IMG/VR virus record: IMGVR_UViG_3300030406_004542
Coordinates: 1 to 36,990 of that record
Source: a virus
Direction: 5' to 3' (one strand)
Length of the DNA stretch: 36,990 bases
In this document: positions 1 through 8,481 of the stretch, piece by piece
Numbering within the stretch: position 1 is the first letter of the stretch
Layout of the letters: each line of letters opens with the position of its first letter
Program-made: the position numbers and the translations under genes
Notes under the pieces: model-generated
Told to the model about the DNA's origin: nothing
The model's input: the letters and a program-made list of their open reading frames with translations, nothing else
Databases searched by the model: none

Positions 1-51
1 ATAGCTCTTTTGTACAAAGTTAGATAGCTATTTTGGGGGGTATAGGCAATT

Positions 52-75
52 AAAAAACCCCCTATTTAAGGGGGT
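52..75 (-). terminator. Rho-independent terminator of the late operon
   Basis: On the minus strand a 7-bp stem (ACCCCCT / AGGGGGT, plus positions 69-75 and 57-63) encloses the loop TAAAT and is followed by a run of T (plus-strand A 52-57). It lies about 40 nt after the stop of the last minus-strand gene, so it should end the 25-kb late transcript. Confidence 0.85.
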
Positions 76-112
76 CTATAGAGGTCCGTTTGTAGGCTCT
101 TAGAGGGCCGTC

Positions 113-481
113 TTACGCTTCAAAGCAGTACGTCTCTACTTTGACTGCTGCCGTGTTTGCACGCCCGTATACGGTTACTGCGGGGCTCAGACGCATTGTT
201 GCGGATTCTCCAGCACCCAGCTTGATCAATGGGTAGAATGTAGACGAAACCTCTACACCAATCTCAACGTAGTTGGCGGTATCTAGGTTGCCGAAGTAGA
301 CAAAGCCCTTATTGGTAATATCGGTAATGCTGATTGACTCGTAGCTAGTGCCAATCTCCTGTACGCCGTTGCTTGGTCCTCCAGCGGCTGATTGATCTGC
401 CGTGTAGCTGTCCCTCTTGACAAAGGACATGTTACCGTTGTTGACCTGGAGACTGACTGACACAGATACTTCATTCGCCAT
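113..481 (-). CDS. Hypothetical protein, last gene of the late operon (122 aa)
   Basis: The ATG follows AAGGATAAAACA, an acceptable ribosome site, and lies 5 nt after the previous gene. The protein is beta-rich and soluble, with no signal peptide or membrane segment: an N-terminal run of alternating hydrophobic residues (SVSVSLQVNNG), then a segment with YFGNLDTANYVEIGVE and a C-terminal MRLSPAVTVYGRANTAAVKVETYCFEA. This pattern is common in small phage structural or decoration proteins with a beta-sandwich fold. Being the last gene after the distal tail genes supports a virion or tail-tip accessory role. I do not recognise a named family, so the function is inferred from fold type and position only. 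Confidence 0.75.
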   Translation of the reverse strand: MANEVSVSVSLQVNNGNMSFVKRDSYTADQSAAGGPSNGVQEIGTSYESISITDITNKGFVYFGNLDTANYVEIGVEVSSTFYPLIKLGAGESATMRLSPAVTVYGRANTAAVKVETYCFEA

Positions 482-485
482 TGTT

Positions 486-833
486 TTATCCTTTGCTGAA
501 TGGTATTAGCTTGTTGAGGAACTTCCTACGTGCGTTGCAGTTGCACTCTTTAAGCTGGAGCACTTGTTTGAATCGCTCTTCCGTAATCCCGATCTTGTTT
601 AACGTTGCATGTATCAGGTCACCTAGACCTTCAATCTTGTTCAGGTCAGAGTCGAGGGTAACACCTGCGTTACCGAGTTCATCGACCAGTCTCTGGCCAT
701 CTTGTTTAATGTCTGCATTGTTAGCCACTTGCTCTGTCTGATTTCGAAACTGAGCTTGCAGCCTAGCAACTTGCTCTTCGTCTGGTTTGAGATGCTTGCG
801 TCTCATCTCTTCGATGTATGCTTCGTTCCCCAT
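486..833 (-). CDS. Hypothetical small helical protein (115 aa)
   Basis: Mostly helical and charged, with heptad-like stretches in the first half (EEMRRKHLKPDEEQVARLQAQFRNQTEQV). The C-terminal part has CNC at about residues 95-97, followed by a basic tail (ARRKFLNKLIPFSKG). Its ATG lies 7 nt after the stop of the cysteine-rich tail protein and is preceded by AGGATTGAT. There is no membrane segment. The last 25 residues look like a helical peptide with a conserved-looking Cys pair. The position downstream of the tail-tip genes suggests an accessory virion or assembly protein, but I do not recognise the family. Confidence 0.75.
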   Translation of the reverse strand: MGNEAYIEEMRRKHLKPDEEQVARLQAQFRNQTEQVANNADIKQDGQRLVDELGNAGVTLDSDLNKIEGLGDLIHATLNKIGITEERFKQVLQLKECNCNARRKFLNKLIPFSKG

Positions 834-840
834 ATCAATC

Positions 841-2358
841 CTATGGTGGGCATGTTGTTGGAGTAATGGTTACGTCAGATATACTGTGCTTCACTCGACA
901 GTGAAACTCTTCCGCTCTTGTTGTTGGAAAGGACATTGTTGCAGGATCGGTAAACGTGCATTGAGCACTGCCGTATGCTAAGTTCGCGCAACTCCAACCA
1001 GACACTGGTCCTGACTGATAGCCAGCCGATGCACTCAATGGTTTAAGCGGGTTTGATGAAACTGCACCGGAAGTCCAGATCTGACCAATTGGAAAACTGT
1101 TCTGGCTCATCCATGTATAATTAGCAATAACAAACCCATCGAACAAGAAGTCAGCCGCCAAGAAGAACTTGCTATCGGTAAACGGATAGCCTACTCCGTC
1201 AAACACTTGCCATATGTCGGGACAGGAGCATGAGTATCCTTTGGTATCCCAACAATCAGGGCAGTTTGAGCTTTTTCTCAAAAACCTAAACACGGGTGAT
1301 GTTGCTTCAAGAACATTTAATTGGTATCTAATTGAAACGCCACCAAACGCAGGGTCTGTTGACTGCAAAAAGAATGACTTGGCCCACCAGCATGGAACAA
1401 AATCTCCCGATGTGTCATCTGTTGCTTGCAGAATAAACGAATCCATGTTACTGCATGGCAACCCAGGATACCCAGCGGTAGGAGTTGGGTCTGGTACTGC
1501 GCCCGTTGTTGGATCGTAGTCAGTGTTGTGCCAGCCGGTGGCAAAATTAACCTCAATGCAATTGACGAAGGTTGGATCTGTCGTTGGGGTGCAGGGAGAT
1601 GTGGTTGGGCTAACAGGGTTAAACTGCCACCAGCACGCACATCCAGCCTCTCCTCCGCAGTCTACACCAAGACTATTTCTGTATTTGGTTACTGGTTCTA
1701 GCGTCATTCGAATATCTGAAAAGTCCAAGATGACATTGCCGTCATCGCACAATACTTGATTCAAATGCTGAAACTTGTAAGTCGTTGCAGGGTCAACAAA
1801 GCAAAGTCTTGTTCCACTGCTATTGGCTTCATCTATCCCTAGATCGCATCGCTCGCTGTCAATCTCTTGTTCAGCTACTGCAAACCACTCTTCGTAAGTT
1901 TGCGAGGCGTTACCTGCAACTAGTGGGGACACCTTAATCCGAACAGCGTACTGCCAACCGCACATCTGGCAGATGCCATTATTACCAAAGTCGTTATCAG
2001 TGCATGGAACCTGGCAGTTTGCCTGTGGGTAAATCGTTACGTCAATTTCGACAATCGTTGTATTACTTGTGGAGCATGGATCACAAGAGTAGGGGGGCGC
2101 AACTGGAGTGGAGCTTGGAGGTATAGAGATTGCTACACCATCCTGAATGACAATTACCTTGTTGCCCTTGCAAGATCCTGTAGTGTTCTGGCTAATGCTG
2201 ATAGGAACCTGCAAACCTGTAAACAAGTCATGCGGTATTAGCGAAGAACTGGAGCATTTAAAGGGAGGCACGCCGTCTAACTGAACTGTTATTCCACAAG
2301 GAAAGCAATCACAGAAAGAACAGTCAGCACCACCACAACAACATGGATACCAACCCAT
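841..2358 (-). CDS. Cysteine-rich distal tail or adsorption protein (505 aa)
   Basis: I count 33 cysteines in 505 residues, seven of them in the first 21 (the N-terminus begins MGWYPCCCGG). More pairs occur at SCDPC, NCQVPC, CQMC, CACWW, NCPDCW and SCSC. The spacing is irregular, unlike a tandem zinc ribbon, and the protein is rich in T, S, P and aromatic residues, as in extracellular beta-structured adhesins. There is no signal peptide. It is translationally coupled to the Gly-rich gene upstream (TAATG overlap). Position after tape measure and two other distal tail genes suggests a tail-tip or host-recognition role. Disulfides would form only after release, or the cysteines bind metal. Role inferred; the reading frame is certain. 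Confidence 0.8.
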   Translation of the reverse strand: MGWYPCCCGGADCSFCDCFPCGITVQLDGVPPFKCSSSSLIPHDLFTGLQVPISISQNTTGSCKGNKVIVIQDGVAISIPPSSTPVAPPYSCDPCSTSNTTIVEIDVTIYPQANCQVPCTDNDFGNNGICQMCGWQYAVRIKVSPLVAGNASQTYEEWFAVAEQEIDSERCDLGIDEANSSGTRLCFVDPATTYKFQHLNQVLCDDGNVILDFSDIRMTLEPVTKYRNSLGVDCGGEAGCACWWQFNPVSPTTSPCTPTTDPTFVNCIEVNFATGWHNTDYDPTTGAVPDPTPTAGYPGLPCSNMDSFILQATDDTSGDFVPCWWAKSFFLQSTDPAFGGVSIRYQLNVLEATSPVFRFLRKSSNCPDCWDTKGYSCSCPDIWQVFDGVGYPFTDSKFFLAADFLFDGFVIANYTWMSQNSFPIGQIWTSGAVSSNPLKPLSASAGYQSGPVSGWSCANLAYGSAQCTFTDPATMSFPTTRAEEFHCRVKHSISDVTITPTTCPP

Positions 2359-3077
2359 TACGGAGTTCCTCCACCACCTGGAGAACCTCCTCCACCTCCT
2401 CCACCACTTCCACCACTTCCACCACCGCCGTCACCTCCACCGTCACCGTCACCACCATCATCTCCACCGCCAGTGGTGTCAGGGCATTCGATCTGGATGA
2501 TTCGGTAGTTGGTTGTCTCGTCCCACATGGCCAGTCCAGCGTCACCGCTATTTCCCTCAAACACGAAAGTACCAGCAGATGACGTTTCCAAGTTATGCAC
2601 TGTAATGCCACCGGAAGCTGTTGTGTTGTCTACGCCAGGACCATACTGATTGGTGATGGTTGCGGTCTGTGATGCGTCAGATGTCGTCAAGGCAGAGTTG
2701 AGGGTAAACCTAACGAGCGATCTAACCTCATTGATTCCCTGACCTATACACCATTTACCACCTTGGAAATTAGCAATTACCTCCATCCCTATTTCTAGGT
2801 CAATCTTCATTAGATTGTGGACGGTTATCTCTGGCAGTGTATTCCCAGTAATGCTGCTAACATTTGACCAACCCGTAGTGTTCAGGTTTACCCTTTGTGC
2901 CTTGCCCTTGTTGGGGAATGATGCTCCATTCCATGCTGATATTACTTCTTTTATTTCGCATGGATAAAAGTAGACCGCGGTTGGCTTTCGATTTGTCGGT
3001 GTATATTCATCCCCACCAACCATTGCAGCTAACGCTTTGGCGGTTTTAGCATCGCTGAATCCGTATGCTTTAGGCAT
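2358..3077 (-). CDS. Tail protein with glycine-rich C-terminal tail (239 aa)
   Basis: Residues 1 to about 200 form a normal mixed-composition domain that starts MPKAYGFSDAKTAKALAAMVGG. The last 35-40 residues are nearly all Gly, Asp, Ser and Pro, a flexible linker-like tail. The segment from residue 50 on (ISAWNGASFPNKGKAQRVNL) resembles phage proteins of unknown function that are often coded near tail tips; that match is from memory and weak. The SD (AGGAATAAAA) lies inside the end of the previous gene, and the stop overlaps the next ATG. The Gly tail makes the opposite strand an artefactual Thr/Ser-rich ORF. Probably a minor structural protein whose tail joins or spaces it from the Cys-rich partner. 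Confidence 0.75.
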   Translation of the reverse strand: MPKAYGFSDAKTAKALAAMVGGDEYTPTNRKPTAVYFYPCEIKEVISAWNGASFPNKGKAQRVNLNTTGWSNVSSITGNTLPEITVHNLMKIDLEIGMEVIANFQGGKWCIGQGINEVRSLVRFTLNSALTTSDASQTATITNQYGPGVDNTTASGGITVHNLETSSAGTFVFEGNSGDAGLAMWDETTNYRIIQIECPDTTGGGDDGGDGDGGGDGGGGSGGSGGGGGGGSPGGGGTP

Positions 3078-3079
3078 TT

Positions 3080-4270
3080 TTATTCCTCAATACCTAGACG
3101 ACCCAAGGCGGCAATATGGTTATGCATAAAGTATGGAGGCTCAAAGATATACCAATGCAAAACACCGGGATACACCTTTGGAAGGTAGTTTCCTTCTCCG
3201 TCAAGTGGAACCCTCTGTGGTTGATCAGCATCATCGTAGAGAACTTCTTGATTAGAGTTGCCATTGTAACCACCAGGATAATACCAATCGCCCTCATCGT
3301 AGAAACCAGCCCTAAATCCACCGACCTTGAACGTTGTGTCGAACTGAATACTCAACTCAAAGTACTGCTGGTCTTGCCAGTATTTTTCTGATACTGAAAG
3401 GTCGCTGTACCTTACCTGTAAAGGATTGTACTTAAAATTTAAAATTGGCATCCTCAACGTTCGTTCGTTCATTCCACCAACGTAATTAGTCCAAGTCATT
3501 GAATTTAAAGAGCCAGGTAACACTGCTTTTGTGCATGAGTATTGCAGCTTAGGCATGTCGCGTTTGTAATTGGTTATCAATTGACCGTTTGAAACCTGGA
3601 ATGGGTGTCCTCCAACGGGGTAACCTCTAGGGCCAATATTTAGTTTTCCAGATGTATTGAAAGCGTTCATGACGGCGGTGCCGGTGTTTGTTGTTACAGC
3701 ACTCCAGTCATTTGCAAAATATTGATTGAAGCCTCCAGTAAATCCACAATACCAAGCGATCCCAGGACTGACGGCCTCGGTGGTTGTTTGCACTTGCCAT
3801 TCAGCGGCCTTTAACCATGGTGCTTTATCACCGTCATCTTCTTTACCTTCCGGTTCATCGGGTAGGTGTTCATATTCGGGGTCATCTTGGTCCCGTATTG
3901 GCAGTAGTGGGTCTAGTGGCTCGGGCGGTTCCCCCCTACTACCTTGAGGGCTACTCTTACCAGAGCTACTAGAACTCTTAAACTTCTTAATATCAGTCGT
4001 CCATCCCACAGTTACCGTGTACAAACCTTCAGCACTGGAGGACTCAGCAAACTCACGACTTTCGCAAATCCACGTTATATCGCCAGATACTTCTCTTTGG
4101 CCAACGTAGGGCAAACCTGGTGCAGTACCGACATACCCCTCTTCGGTGCATGGGTCATCAAGTTTGATTAACCATGTTTGAGTGTAGTTCTGCACTCTTC
4201 TTGGTGGAGTACCTTCAAGACTAACAGAGATAGAACTCTGGTGAGTCCGACCTAGATTTGTTATTGGCAT
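3080..4270 (-). CDS. Probable distal tail protein (396 aa)
   Basis: It starts at an ATG overlapping the tape-measure stop (TAATG). Residues 1-90 look like a compact beta domain. Residues about 95-150 are a low-complexity acidic, Pro/Ser-rich hinge (SSSSSGKSS, then EPPEPLDPL and DEPEGKEDDGDK). Residues 155-396 form a second domain rich in Tyr, Trp, Asn and Gly (WYCGFTGGFNQYF, DEGDWYYPGGYNG). The first gene after the tape measure usually codes the distal tail or hub protein, so that role is likely. I do not see a family signature that would prove it. The two-domain architecture with an acidic linker is the notable feature. Confidence 0.75.
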   Translation of the reverse strand: MPITNLGRTHQSSISVSLEGTPPRRVQNYTQTWLIKLDDPCTEEGYVGTAPGLPYVGQREVSGDITWICESREFAESSSAEGLYTVTVGWTTDIKKFKSSSSSGKSSPQGSRGEPPEPLDPLLPIRDQDDPEYEHLPDEPEGKEDDGDKAPWLKAAEWQVQTTTEAVSPGIAWYCGFTGGFNQYFANDWSAVTTNTGTAVMNAFNTSGKLNIGPRGYPVGGHPFQVSNGQLITNYKRDMPKLQYSCTKAVLPGSLNSMTWTNYVGGMNERTLRMPILNFKYNPLQVRYSDLSVSEKYWQDQQYFELSIQFDTTFKVGGFRAGFYDEGDWYYPGGYNGNSNQEVLYDDADQPQRVPLDGEGNYLPKVYPGVLHWYIFEPPYFMHNHIAALGRLGIEE

Positions 4271-5739
4271 TAGTACGTCTCGATTTGAATTTGATCTCTT
4301 GTGTTTCTTTCAATACGATCAAGGGTTCTTGCCATCTGTGCGGCACGCCTGTTTTCTTCAAACTTTTGCTCAGAAGCAAATCCATCGAACTGAATCGCTT
4401 GACCCCGAAAACTTTCTAAATGTTGCTTAATCTTTTTGACGTTGCTTTCAACACCACCCGTGTTTTCTTCTAGCCTTTTAGATTCTTCTCTAGCACGCTC
4501 AATTTCAGTTTTTGTATTGCTCCAAGCGTTCCATACTTTTGCTGAGTTCGAAACAATGCTTCCAGTTGAATCTTTAATTTCACCAATAATTGCTCCGGTG
4601 TCGGAAACGGTGCTGCTTAAAACTGACCAACTGCCTGATGTCAATGCTGTAGAAAAATCCATTAAAGAATCTGCAAACATTGAAATGTCATTGCCAAGAG
4701 CACCAAAGCTAATCGCCTTTATCAATTCACCAAACACCTTAAGAAGGCCAGCAGCAACTGTTGAGGCAGTACCGGCAGCCAATGTAAAAGCCGCAACACC
4801 ACCGGCTGCAACTCGCAAGCCTGCTGCAAATGCAAGCACTCCAACAGTTAAGGCTCCTGTGAGTACGGTCATTTGGTCAATACCAATGTTTGCTTCCATT
4901 AGTCCCGAGAACATTTTCTCAAAATCCATTTCTTTAAGAGCATGCGCAGCGGCAATCATGGCCAGCGTAAATACCCTTATGATGTCAGTAAACTGAGCAA
5001 AGAACTCTGCTTGTGCTATATTCCCCGTCTCTCCAAGTAATGCCAGAAGATCTTTAATTTCGACCAGTCCAGATACAGCACCCTCGCTAAGTTCTCCAGT
5101 GAGGATGGATACATTCCGTGTAAGTTGCTGGATTCCCTCCGATCCCTGGTTAAGGAATGGCAGCAATCGCATGCCACCTTCACCAAAGATCTTCATCGCC
5201 AATGCACCTTTCTCTGCGGGTTCAGAGAATTTGTTTAGTTCATCTGCAATTATGCCAATTTGCTGGAGTCCTGTTTTACCTTCGAGGTCACGAACGGACA
5301 GGCCAAGTTGACGGAATGCTTCTTTTGCTTCACCAGTACCCATAGCAAGCATACCGATGTTGCGTTGCATTGAGGCGAAGCCGGTTTGCAATTGTTCAAA
5401 CTCGACACCTGCCATCTTGGTTGCAATCGACAATTGCTGAAACTCTTGGACGGTCAAGCCTAATCGCTTAGATGCTTTGTCTAGTTGATCCATAGCATCA
5501 ACGGTAGACATCAATGCACCTGCAAACTTATTGATATTCCGTTGAATGATATTAATAGCTACCAGTGCGGCCAGTGCTCCTCTGGCCATCTTTGTAGCTT
5601 TCGCCATGACAGAGGTGTTTTTAGCGGTCTTGCGCATACTCTTGTCTAGACGACCAAGATCAGCAACCGCTTTGTTAATTCCTTTAATCTCAGCTAGGAT
5701 CATAGCCTGTCCAGCTATGATGTTGTTGGCTGCACTCAT
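4270..5739 (-). CDS. Tape measure protein
   Basis: 489 residues of mostly alpha-helical, Ala/Leu-rich sequence, with an N-terminal helical region (ILAEIKGINKAVADLGRLDKSMRKT) and the typical tape-measure passage FQQLSIATKMAGVEFEQLQTGFASMQRNI followed by FREL/FGEGGMRLLPFL-like text. Hydrophobic helices occur at about 55-68 and at 290-335 (GALTVGVLAFAAGLRVAAGG). The length is short; at roughly 0.15 nm per residue, tail length would be near 70 nm. The start codon overlaps the previous stop (ATGA). The C-terminal 100 residues form a coiled coil. The family is well known to set tail length and to be ejected with the DNA. Confidence 0.93.
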   Translation of the reverse strand: MSAANNIIAGQAMILAEIKGINKAVADLGRLDKSMRKTAKNTSVMAKATKMARGALAALVAINIIQRNINKFAGALMSTVDAMDQLDKASKRLGLTVQEFQQLSIATKMAGVEFEQLQTGFASMQRNIGMLAMGTGEAKEAFRQLGLSVRDLEGKTGLQQIGIIADELNKFSEPAEKGALAMKIFGEGGMRLLPFLNQGSEGIQQLTRNVSILTGELSEGAVSGLVEIKDLLALLGETGNIAQAEFFAQFTDIIRVFTLAMIAAAHALKEMDFEKMFSGLMEANIGIDQMTVLTGALTVGVLAFAAGLRVAAGGVAAFTLAAGTASTVAAGLLKVFGELIKAISFGALGNDISMFADSLMDFSTALTSGSWSVLSSTVSDTGAIIGEIKDSTGSIVSNSAKVWNAWSNTKTEIERAREESKRLEENTGGVESNVKKIKQHLESFRGQAIQFDGFASEQKFEENRRAAQMARTLDRIERNTRDQIQIETY

Positions 5740-6620
5740 ATGTTGATTCCTTTTCCGCTTGTCAATTTGACAAACTTTCTTGCATACTTGGGGAAGTATT
5801 GTTTTGCAGCTTGCAACTTCTTCCTAGCTCTAGTAGATGCCTTCTTAAGGCCCCTGACCATGAATGACTTCTTGCCCTGCTTGAAGAGACCCTTTTGCCA
5901 CGGAATGTTGTGATAAGCAGTCCAGTCCCTTGCTCCGGTATCGGTTTTTTGCCAAGGTATCCAGCCCTTCTGGGCCAACATTAAGTAACGAAGTCTCTTG
6001 GTTTCCGGCTTGTCTGCTCTAGGAGTTTTCTTGATGTCCCAGAACTCCGTTCTCCATTCTCCGTCCCAGTATGCGTTTCTTTTGCCACGCTGCTTAATAG
6101 CTGGAACCTTTCTCCATTTTCGTAGTTGGCTACCGCCCTTCTCTTGTTTTTTGGCAACAGTCATTGAACCGATCTTGTTCCTTGGAGTCGGTCCTAGCCC
6201 ACCGTTTACAGGTCCGACAATCCATGTCGGAACTCTATAGTTCTTCGTGCCACTGGAGTTTTTGAAACGGACGATTGCATTCTTAAGAACCTGGCCTTGC
6301 TTGCCACGTACTCGATCCATCTCAATAACGTTAAGTGATGCGCGGCGATAAAACTTAGCTGCCTTGTCACCTGGTCTTGCTACAGAGTTCTTTCTGAATT
6401 GACCAGTGCTTTTTGCTAAGACATCTTGAGGGAATGGTTTGCTGTCTGGTCTCTTCCCTTTAATGTAGTTTCTAGACTTCTCCCTAATGTCAATAGCGAA
6501 CAGGCGATTGGCTTCGTTAACAGACTCCATCAAAGCCATTCCAACGTCACCGGTTGCCCACCAGATCTTGGCCTTGATGAAGTTCTTCTTGTCTCTACCC
6601 GTCAACCTTTTCCTTGACAC
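5736..6620 (-). CDS. Basic tail-module protein of unknown function (294 aa)
   Basis: Starts with GTG, chosen because AGGGGG lies 6 nt upstream. It is strongly basic along its whole length (many RK pairs; RDKKNFIKAKIWW near the N-terminus; KKASTRARKKLQAAKQYFPKYARKF near the end) and carries several Trp-Gly and Pro segments (GPVNGGLGPTPRNKIG). Its place between the tail assembly chaperone and the tape measure is where some phages code a minor tail or chaperone partner. The -1 frameshift extension of the upstream gene overlaps its first codons. No membrane segment. I cannot assign a family; a nucleic-acid or tape-measure binding role is only suggested by charge and position. Confidence 0.75.
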   Translation of the reverse strand: MSRKRLTGRDKKNFIKAKIWWATGDVGMALMESVNEANRLFAIDIREKSRNYIKGKRPDSKPFPQDVLAKSTGQFRKNSVARPGDKAAKFYRRASLNVIEMDRVRGKQGQVLKNAIVRFKNSSGTKNYRVPTWIVGPVNGGLGPTPRNKIGSMTVAKKQEKGGSQLRKWRKVPAIKQRGKRNAYWDGEWRTEFWDIKKTPRADKPETKRLRYLMLAQKGWIPWQKTDTGARDWTAYHNIPWQKGLFKQGKKSFMVRGLKKASTRARKKLQAAKQYFPKYARKFVKLTSGKGINI

Positions 6621-6672
6621 TGAAAGCCCCCTTCAGGATTGAGAGGTTGTTTCTATCGAGTCTGACTTTTTG
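6595..6672 (-). promoter_or_regulatory. Candidate -1 programmed frameshift site and extension
   Basis: Near the chaperone 3' end the zero frame reads AAC AAA AAG TCA; the heptamer C AAA AAG lies at plus positions 6666-6672. A one-base backward slip at AAG enters an open frame that adds 23 residues (VRLDRNNLSILKGAFSVKE, then KVDG) and stops at 6595, inside the start of the next gene. A short stem CTGAA/TTCAG sits about 30 nt downstream. The heptamer is not fully canonical (C instead of A or G first), so this is a prediction. Confidence 0.4.
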
Positions 6673-7187
6673 TTTGCCACTCCCTTGAACGCCTCTAACA
6701 TTAAATCCATCATCTGATGGGAGTCTTGATCTACAAAGTTCTCCAAGTTCCCAGGCAGTGAATCGCCAAGGCTCGACGCCGCAGAAGCCAGCAAGGTTAA
6801 GCAACGTTCGTCTGAGATTAATTCTAGATGCTCCTCCATCATTCCGCTCAGGCTCTTCCGAACCTTCTGCATCATCCGTAGAATTTGGGCCTGTTGCGGA
6901 GACAGGCCCTCGTAGAAAAAAGCTATTGCCTCGAGGAGGGCATCGCAGAGATCTTCCATTTGCTCACCAGCAACATTCTTGCCGAAATCTTCTGGATCAA
7001 CTCCGAGCTTCTCCGCACGCTCTTCAATGAGTGTCCAAACCATTTCAACGCAATGTCTTGGTGAGAAACTGACTTCGTTTAGATTAGACAGAATTGGGAT
7101 ATCCAACTCATCTTCTATCTTTGTCGCAAGATAGTAGTCCATCTTCAAAAACCATTCTCTGCCCTTGCCGTCCTTAAACTTTGCCAC
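6633..7187 (-). CDS. Tail assembly chaperone (gpG-like)
   Basis: The GTG start overlaps the tail-tube stop (TAGTG) and has GAGG 7 nt upstream. The opening residues MAKFKDGKGREWFLKMDYYLATKIEDELDIPIL match the usual start of phage tail chaperones (a short beta hairpin followed by a helix). Most of the rest is acidic helix. Position between tail tube and tape measure is diagnostic. Like other gpG/gpGT pairs it may be extended by a -1 frameshift close to its 3' end (listed separately), giving a 197-residue form beside the 184-residue form. It would coat the tape measure during tail assembly and be absent from the finished tail. Confidence 0.85.
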   Translation of the reverse strand: MAKFKDGKGREWFLKMDYYLATKIEDELDIPILSNLNEVSFSPRHCVEMVWTLIEERAEKLGVDPEDFGKNVAGEQMEDLCDALLEAIAFFYEGLSPQQAQILRMMQKVRKSLSGMMEEHLELISDERCLTLLASAASSLGDSLPGNLENFVDQDSHQMMDLMLEAFKGVANKKSDSIETTSQS

Positions 7188-7645
7188 TACGGAACCTCAT
7201 ACCAGGTTGGAGGTGCGTGAGCACCTGAGTTTGCAGTATTTACCACTGGCCTCAAAGATACATCGACATTAAGTGCTTCGCCAAGTGACTCATTCCGAGT
7301 AAAGGAACGAACCATCATGACTGCTCGCAAACCTTCGTTGCCACTCGTTGTGATGTCACCATCCATGACTGCAAGTTCAACATTGGTCTTGTTGAAGAAG
7401 GCATCCTGGAAAGCAGTGAACGCTGCATCGTCATTATCGTAGAGCATCTTGAACTCTACGCCTGCATCGATCAAACCATTGAGGTAGTCCCTAAATCCTC
7501 CAGAGCAGCGGCGAGTAACTTCTACTTCACTTTGCTCCAATGAGAGAGTCAGGTCCATTACGTTGCAGATTTCAACCCATGTCGGGGAAGCATACGTCCC
7601 CGTATTGCGATAGAGCTTGGCATCTTCAGCCAAAATAGCTGCCAT
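7187..7645 (-). CDS. Major tail tube protein
   Basis: 152 residues; opens MAAILAEDAKLYRNTGTYASPTWVEICNVMDLTLSLEQSEVEVT, the typical siphovirus tail-tube start in which a 'sample/parameter' strand is followed by the T-R substitution motif (EVTRRCSGGFRDYLNG). This is followed by a loop and strands ending in VDVSLRPV. Position after the tail terminator and before the chaperone agrees. The ATG overlaps the preceding stop (TAATG) with AAAGGAA upstream. The product polymerises as hexameric rings around the tape measure. The C-terminal tail (NTANSGAHAPPTWYEVP) is Pro-rich and probably exposed. Confidence 0.88.
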   Translation of the reverse strand: MAAILAEDAKLYRNTGTYASPTWVEICNVMDLTLSLEQSEVEVTRRCSGGFRDYLNGLIDAGVEFKMLYDNDDAAFTAFQDAFFNKTNVELAVMDGDITTSGNEGLRAVMMVRSFTRNESLGEALNVDVSLRPVVNTANSGAHAPPTWYEVP

Positions 7646-8109
7646 TAAACCATTCCTTTATAGGTGAAGCTAAGGCTGGAGATAAACGTACTGCTCTCCA
7701 ACAAAAGCGAGTAATCGTATAGCGGATCATGAACGATGTCGTCTAGAACAAAAGAAATCCCGCCAGCAGACAACTGATAGTAATTTGCTCTGATGTGGTC
7801 TTTGATCTCTTGGCATACCGTCAACAGAACATCGACTTCAGCCTCTTGACCATCAGCAACGTCCAGATCGCCTCTCACAGGAACGAAATCCCTGACGAGC
7901 ACTCGCAATTCAACAGACTTCATCCATGAACTACAACGTGCCACCTTGGAGTCTTCTACTGAGGCAGGATTTACTACACAGACAAATGGTTGGTTGTCAC
8001 CTTCGTGTTGAGGGATGAAGTCCCTGAAAACTTCAGAGGGGTGCTTGGTATAGCTACCAACCTTGATCGCATTGACCAACTCATTTTGAAGTTCTTTCAC
8101 GTACTGCAT
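7645..8109 (-). CDS. Tail terminator / head-tail completion protein
   Basis: 154 residues from the ATG at 8109, which overlaps the connector stop (TGATG) and has AAAGGTG 8 nt upstream; a TTG one codon earlier is less likely. N-terminal helix (MQYVKELQNELVNAIKV), then strands with EVFRDFIPQ, FVCVVNPASV and VELRVLVRDFV, a helix near residue 90-105 (EVDVLLTVCQEIKDHIRAN) and final strands SSTFISSLSFTYKGMV. This alternation and the gene order (connector, this gene, tail tube) match tail terminator proteins that cap the tail tube and join it to the head. Identity rests mainly on context. Confidence 0.7.
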   Translation of the reverse strand: MQYVKELQNELVNAIKVGSYTKHPSEVFRDFIPQHEGDNQPFVCVVNPASVEDSKVARCSSWMKSVELRVLVRDFVPVRGDLDVADGQEAEVDVLLTVCQEIKDHIRANYYQLSAGGISFVLDDIVHDPLYDYSLLLESSTFISSLSFTYKGMV

Positions 8110-8471
8110 CAACCAACACCTTTACAGTGAACCCTAATTGTCTTCTTGCTTTGATCTGTGAACTTAAACATAGCGTCACCACCTTCAGACAGAACAACGT
8201 AGGTCACTCCATCATCGGTAATTGTATCTCCCCTTGCGGGCAGAAACGTGCTACTTCCATCTCTCATGTCCGAGGCAAGGAATATGAAATCGTTTGATTC
8301 CATAAATAAAGTCTCACCGTCAATCGCAGAAGTCTGATTAAACTGGGTTTGGCCCCGTACAGCCCGAAGGGAAAGAGTATTTCCCCCCGAGCGTTTGTAC
8401 GAGACATTTACGCCTGCGGCTTGACTAAGAGTTTTAAACAAGGCCCTACTAGCCGAGTCAAAGGCGTTCAT
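8109..8471 (-). CDS. Head-tail connector (gpFII-like)
   Basis: 120 residues. A short helical N-terminus (FDSASRALFKTLSQAAG) is followed by strands with the passage PARGDTITDDGVTYVVLSEG, the pattern 'G-D-x-I-x-x-D-G-x-x-Y-x-V' seen in lambda gpFII-type connectors. The start follows AGGTGATTT and is 10 nt after the capsid gene. Gene order capsid, connector, terminator, tail tube supports a role in closing the head and presenting the surface for the tail. The family call is moderate; the position is strong. Confidence 0.7.
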   Translation of the reverse strand: MNAFDSASRALFKTLSQAAGVNVSYKRSGGNTLSLRAVRGQTQFNQTSAIDGETLFMESNDFIFLASDMRDGSSTFLPARGDTITDDGVTYVVLSEGGDAMFKFTDQSKKTIRVHCKGVG

Positions 8472-8481
8472 AAATCACCTA

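Noticed and set aside
2343-2582. Thr/Ser-rich plus-strand frame opposite the Gly-rich tail
   Set aside because: It is the complement of a low-complexity GGX stretch and has no start context.
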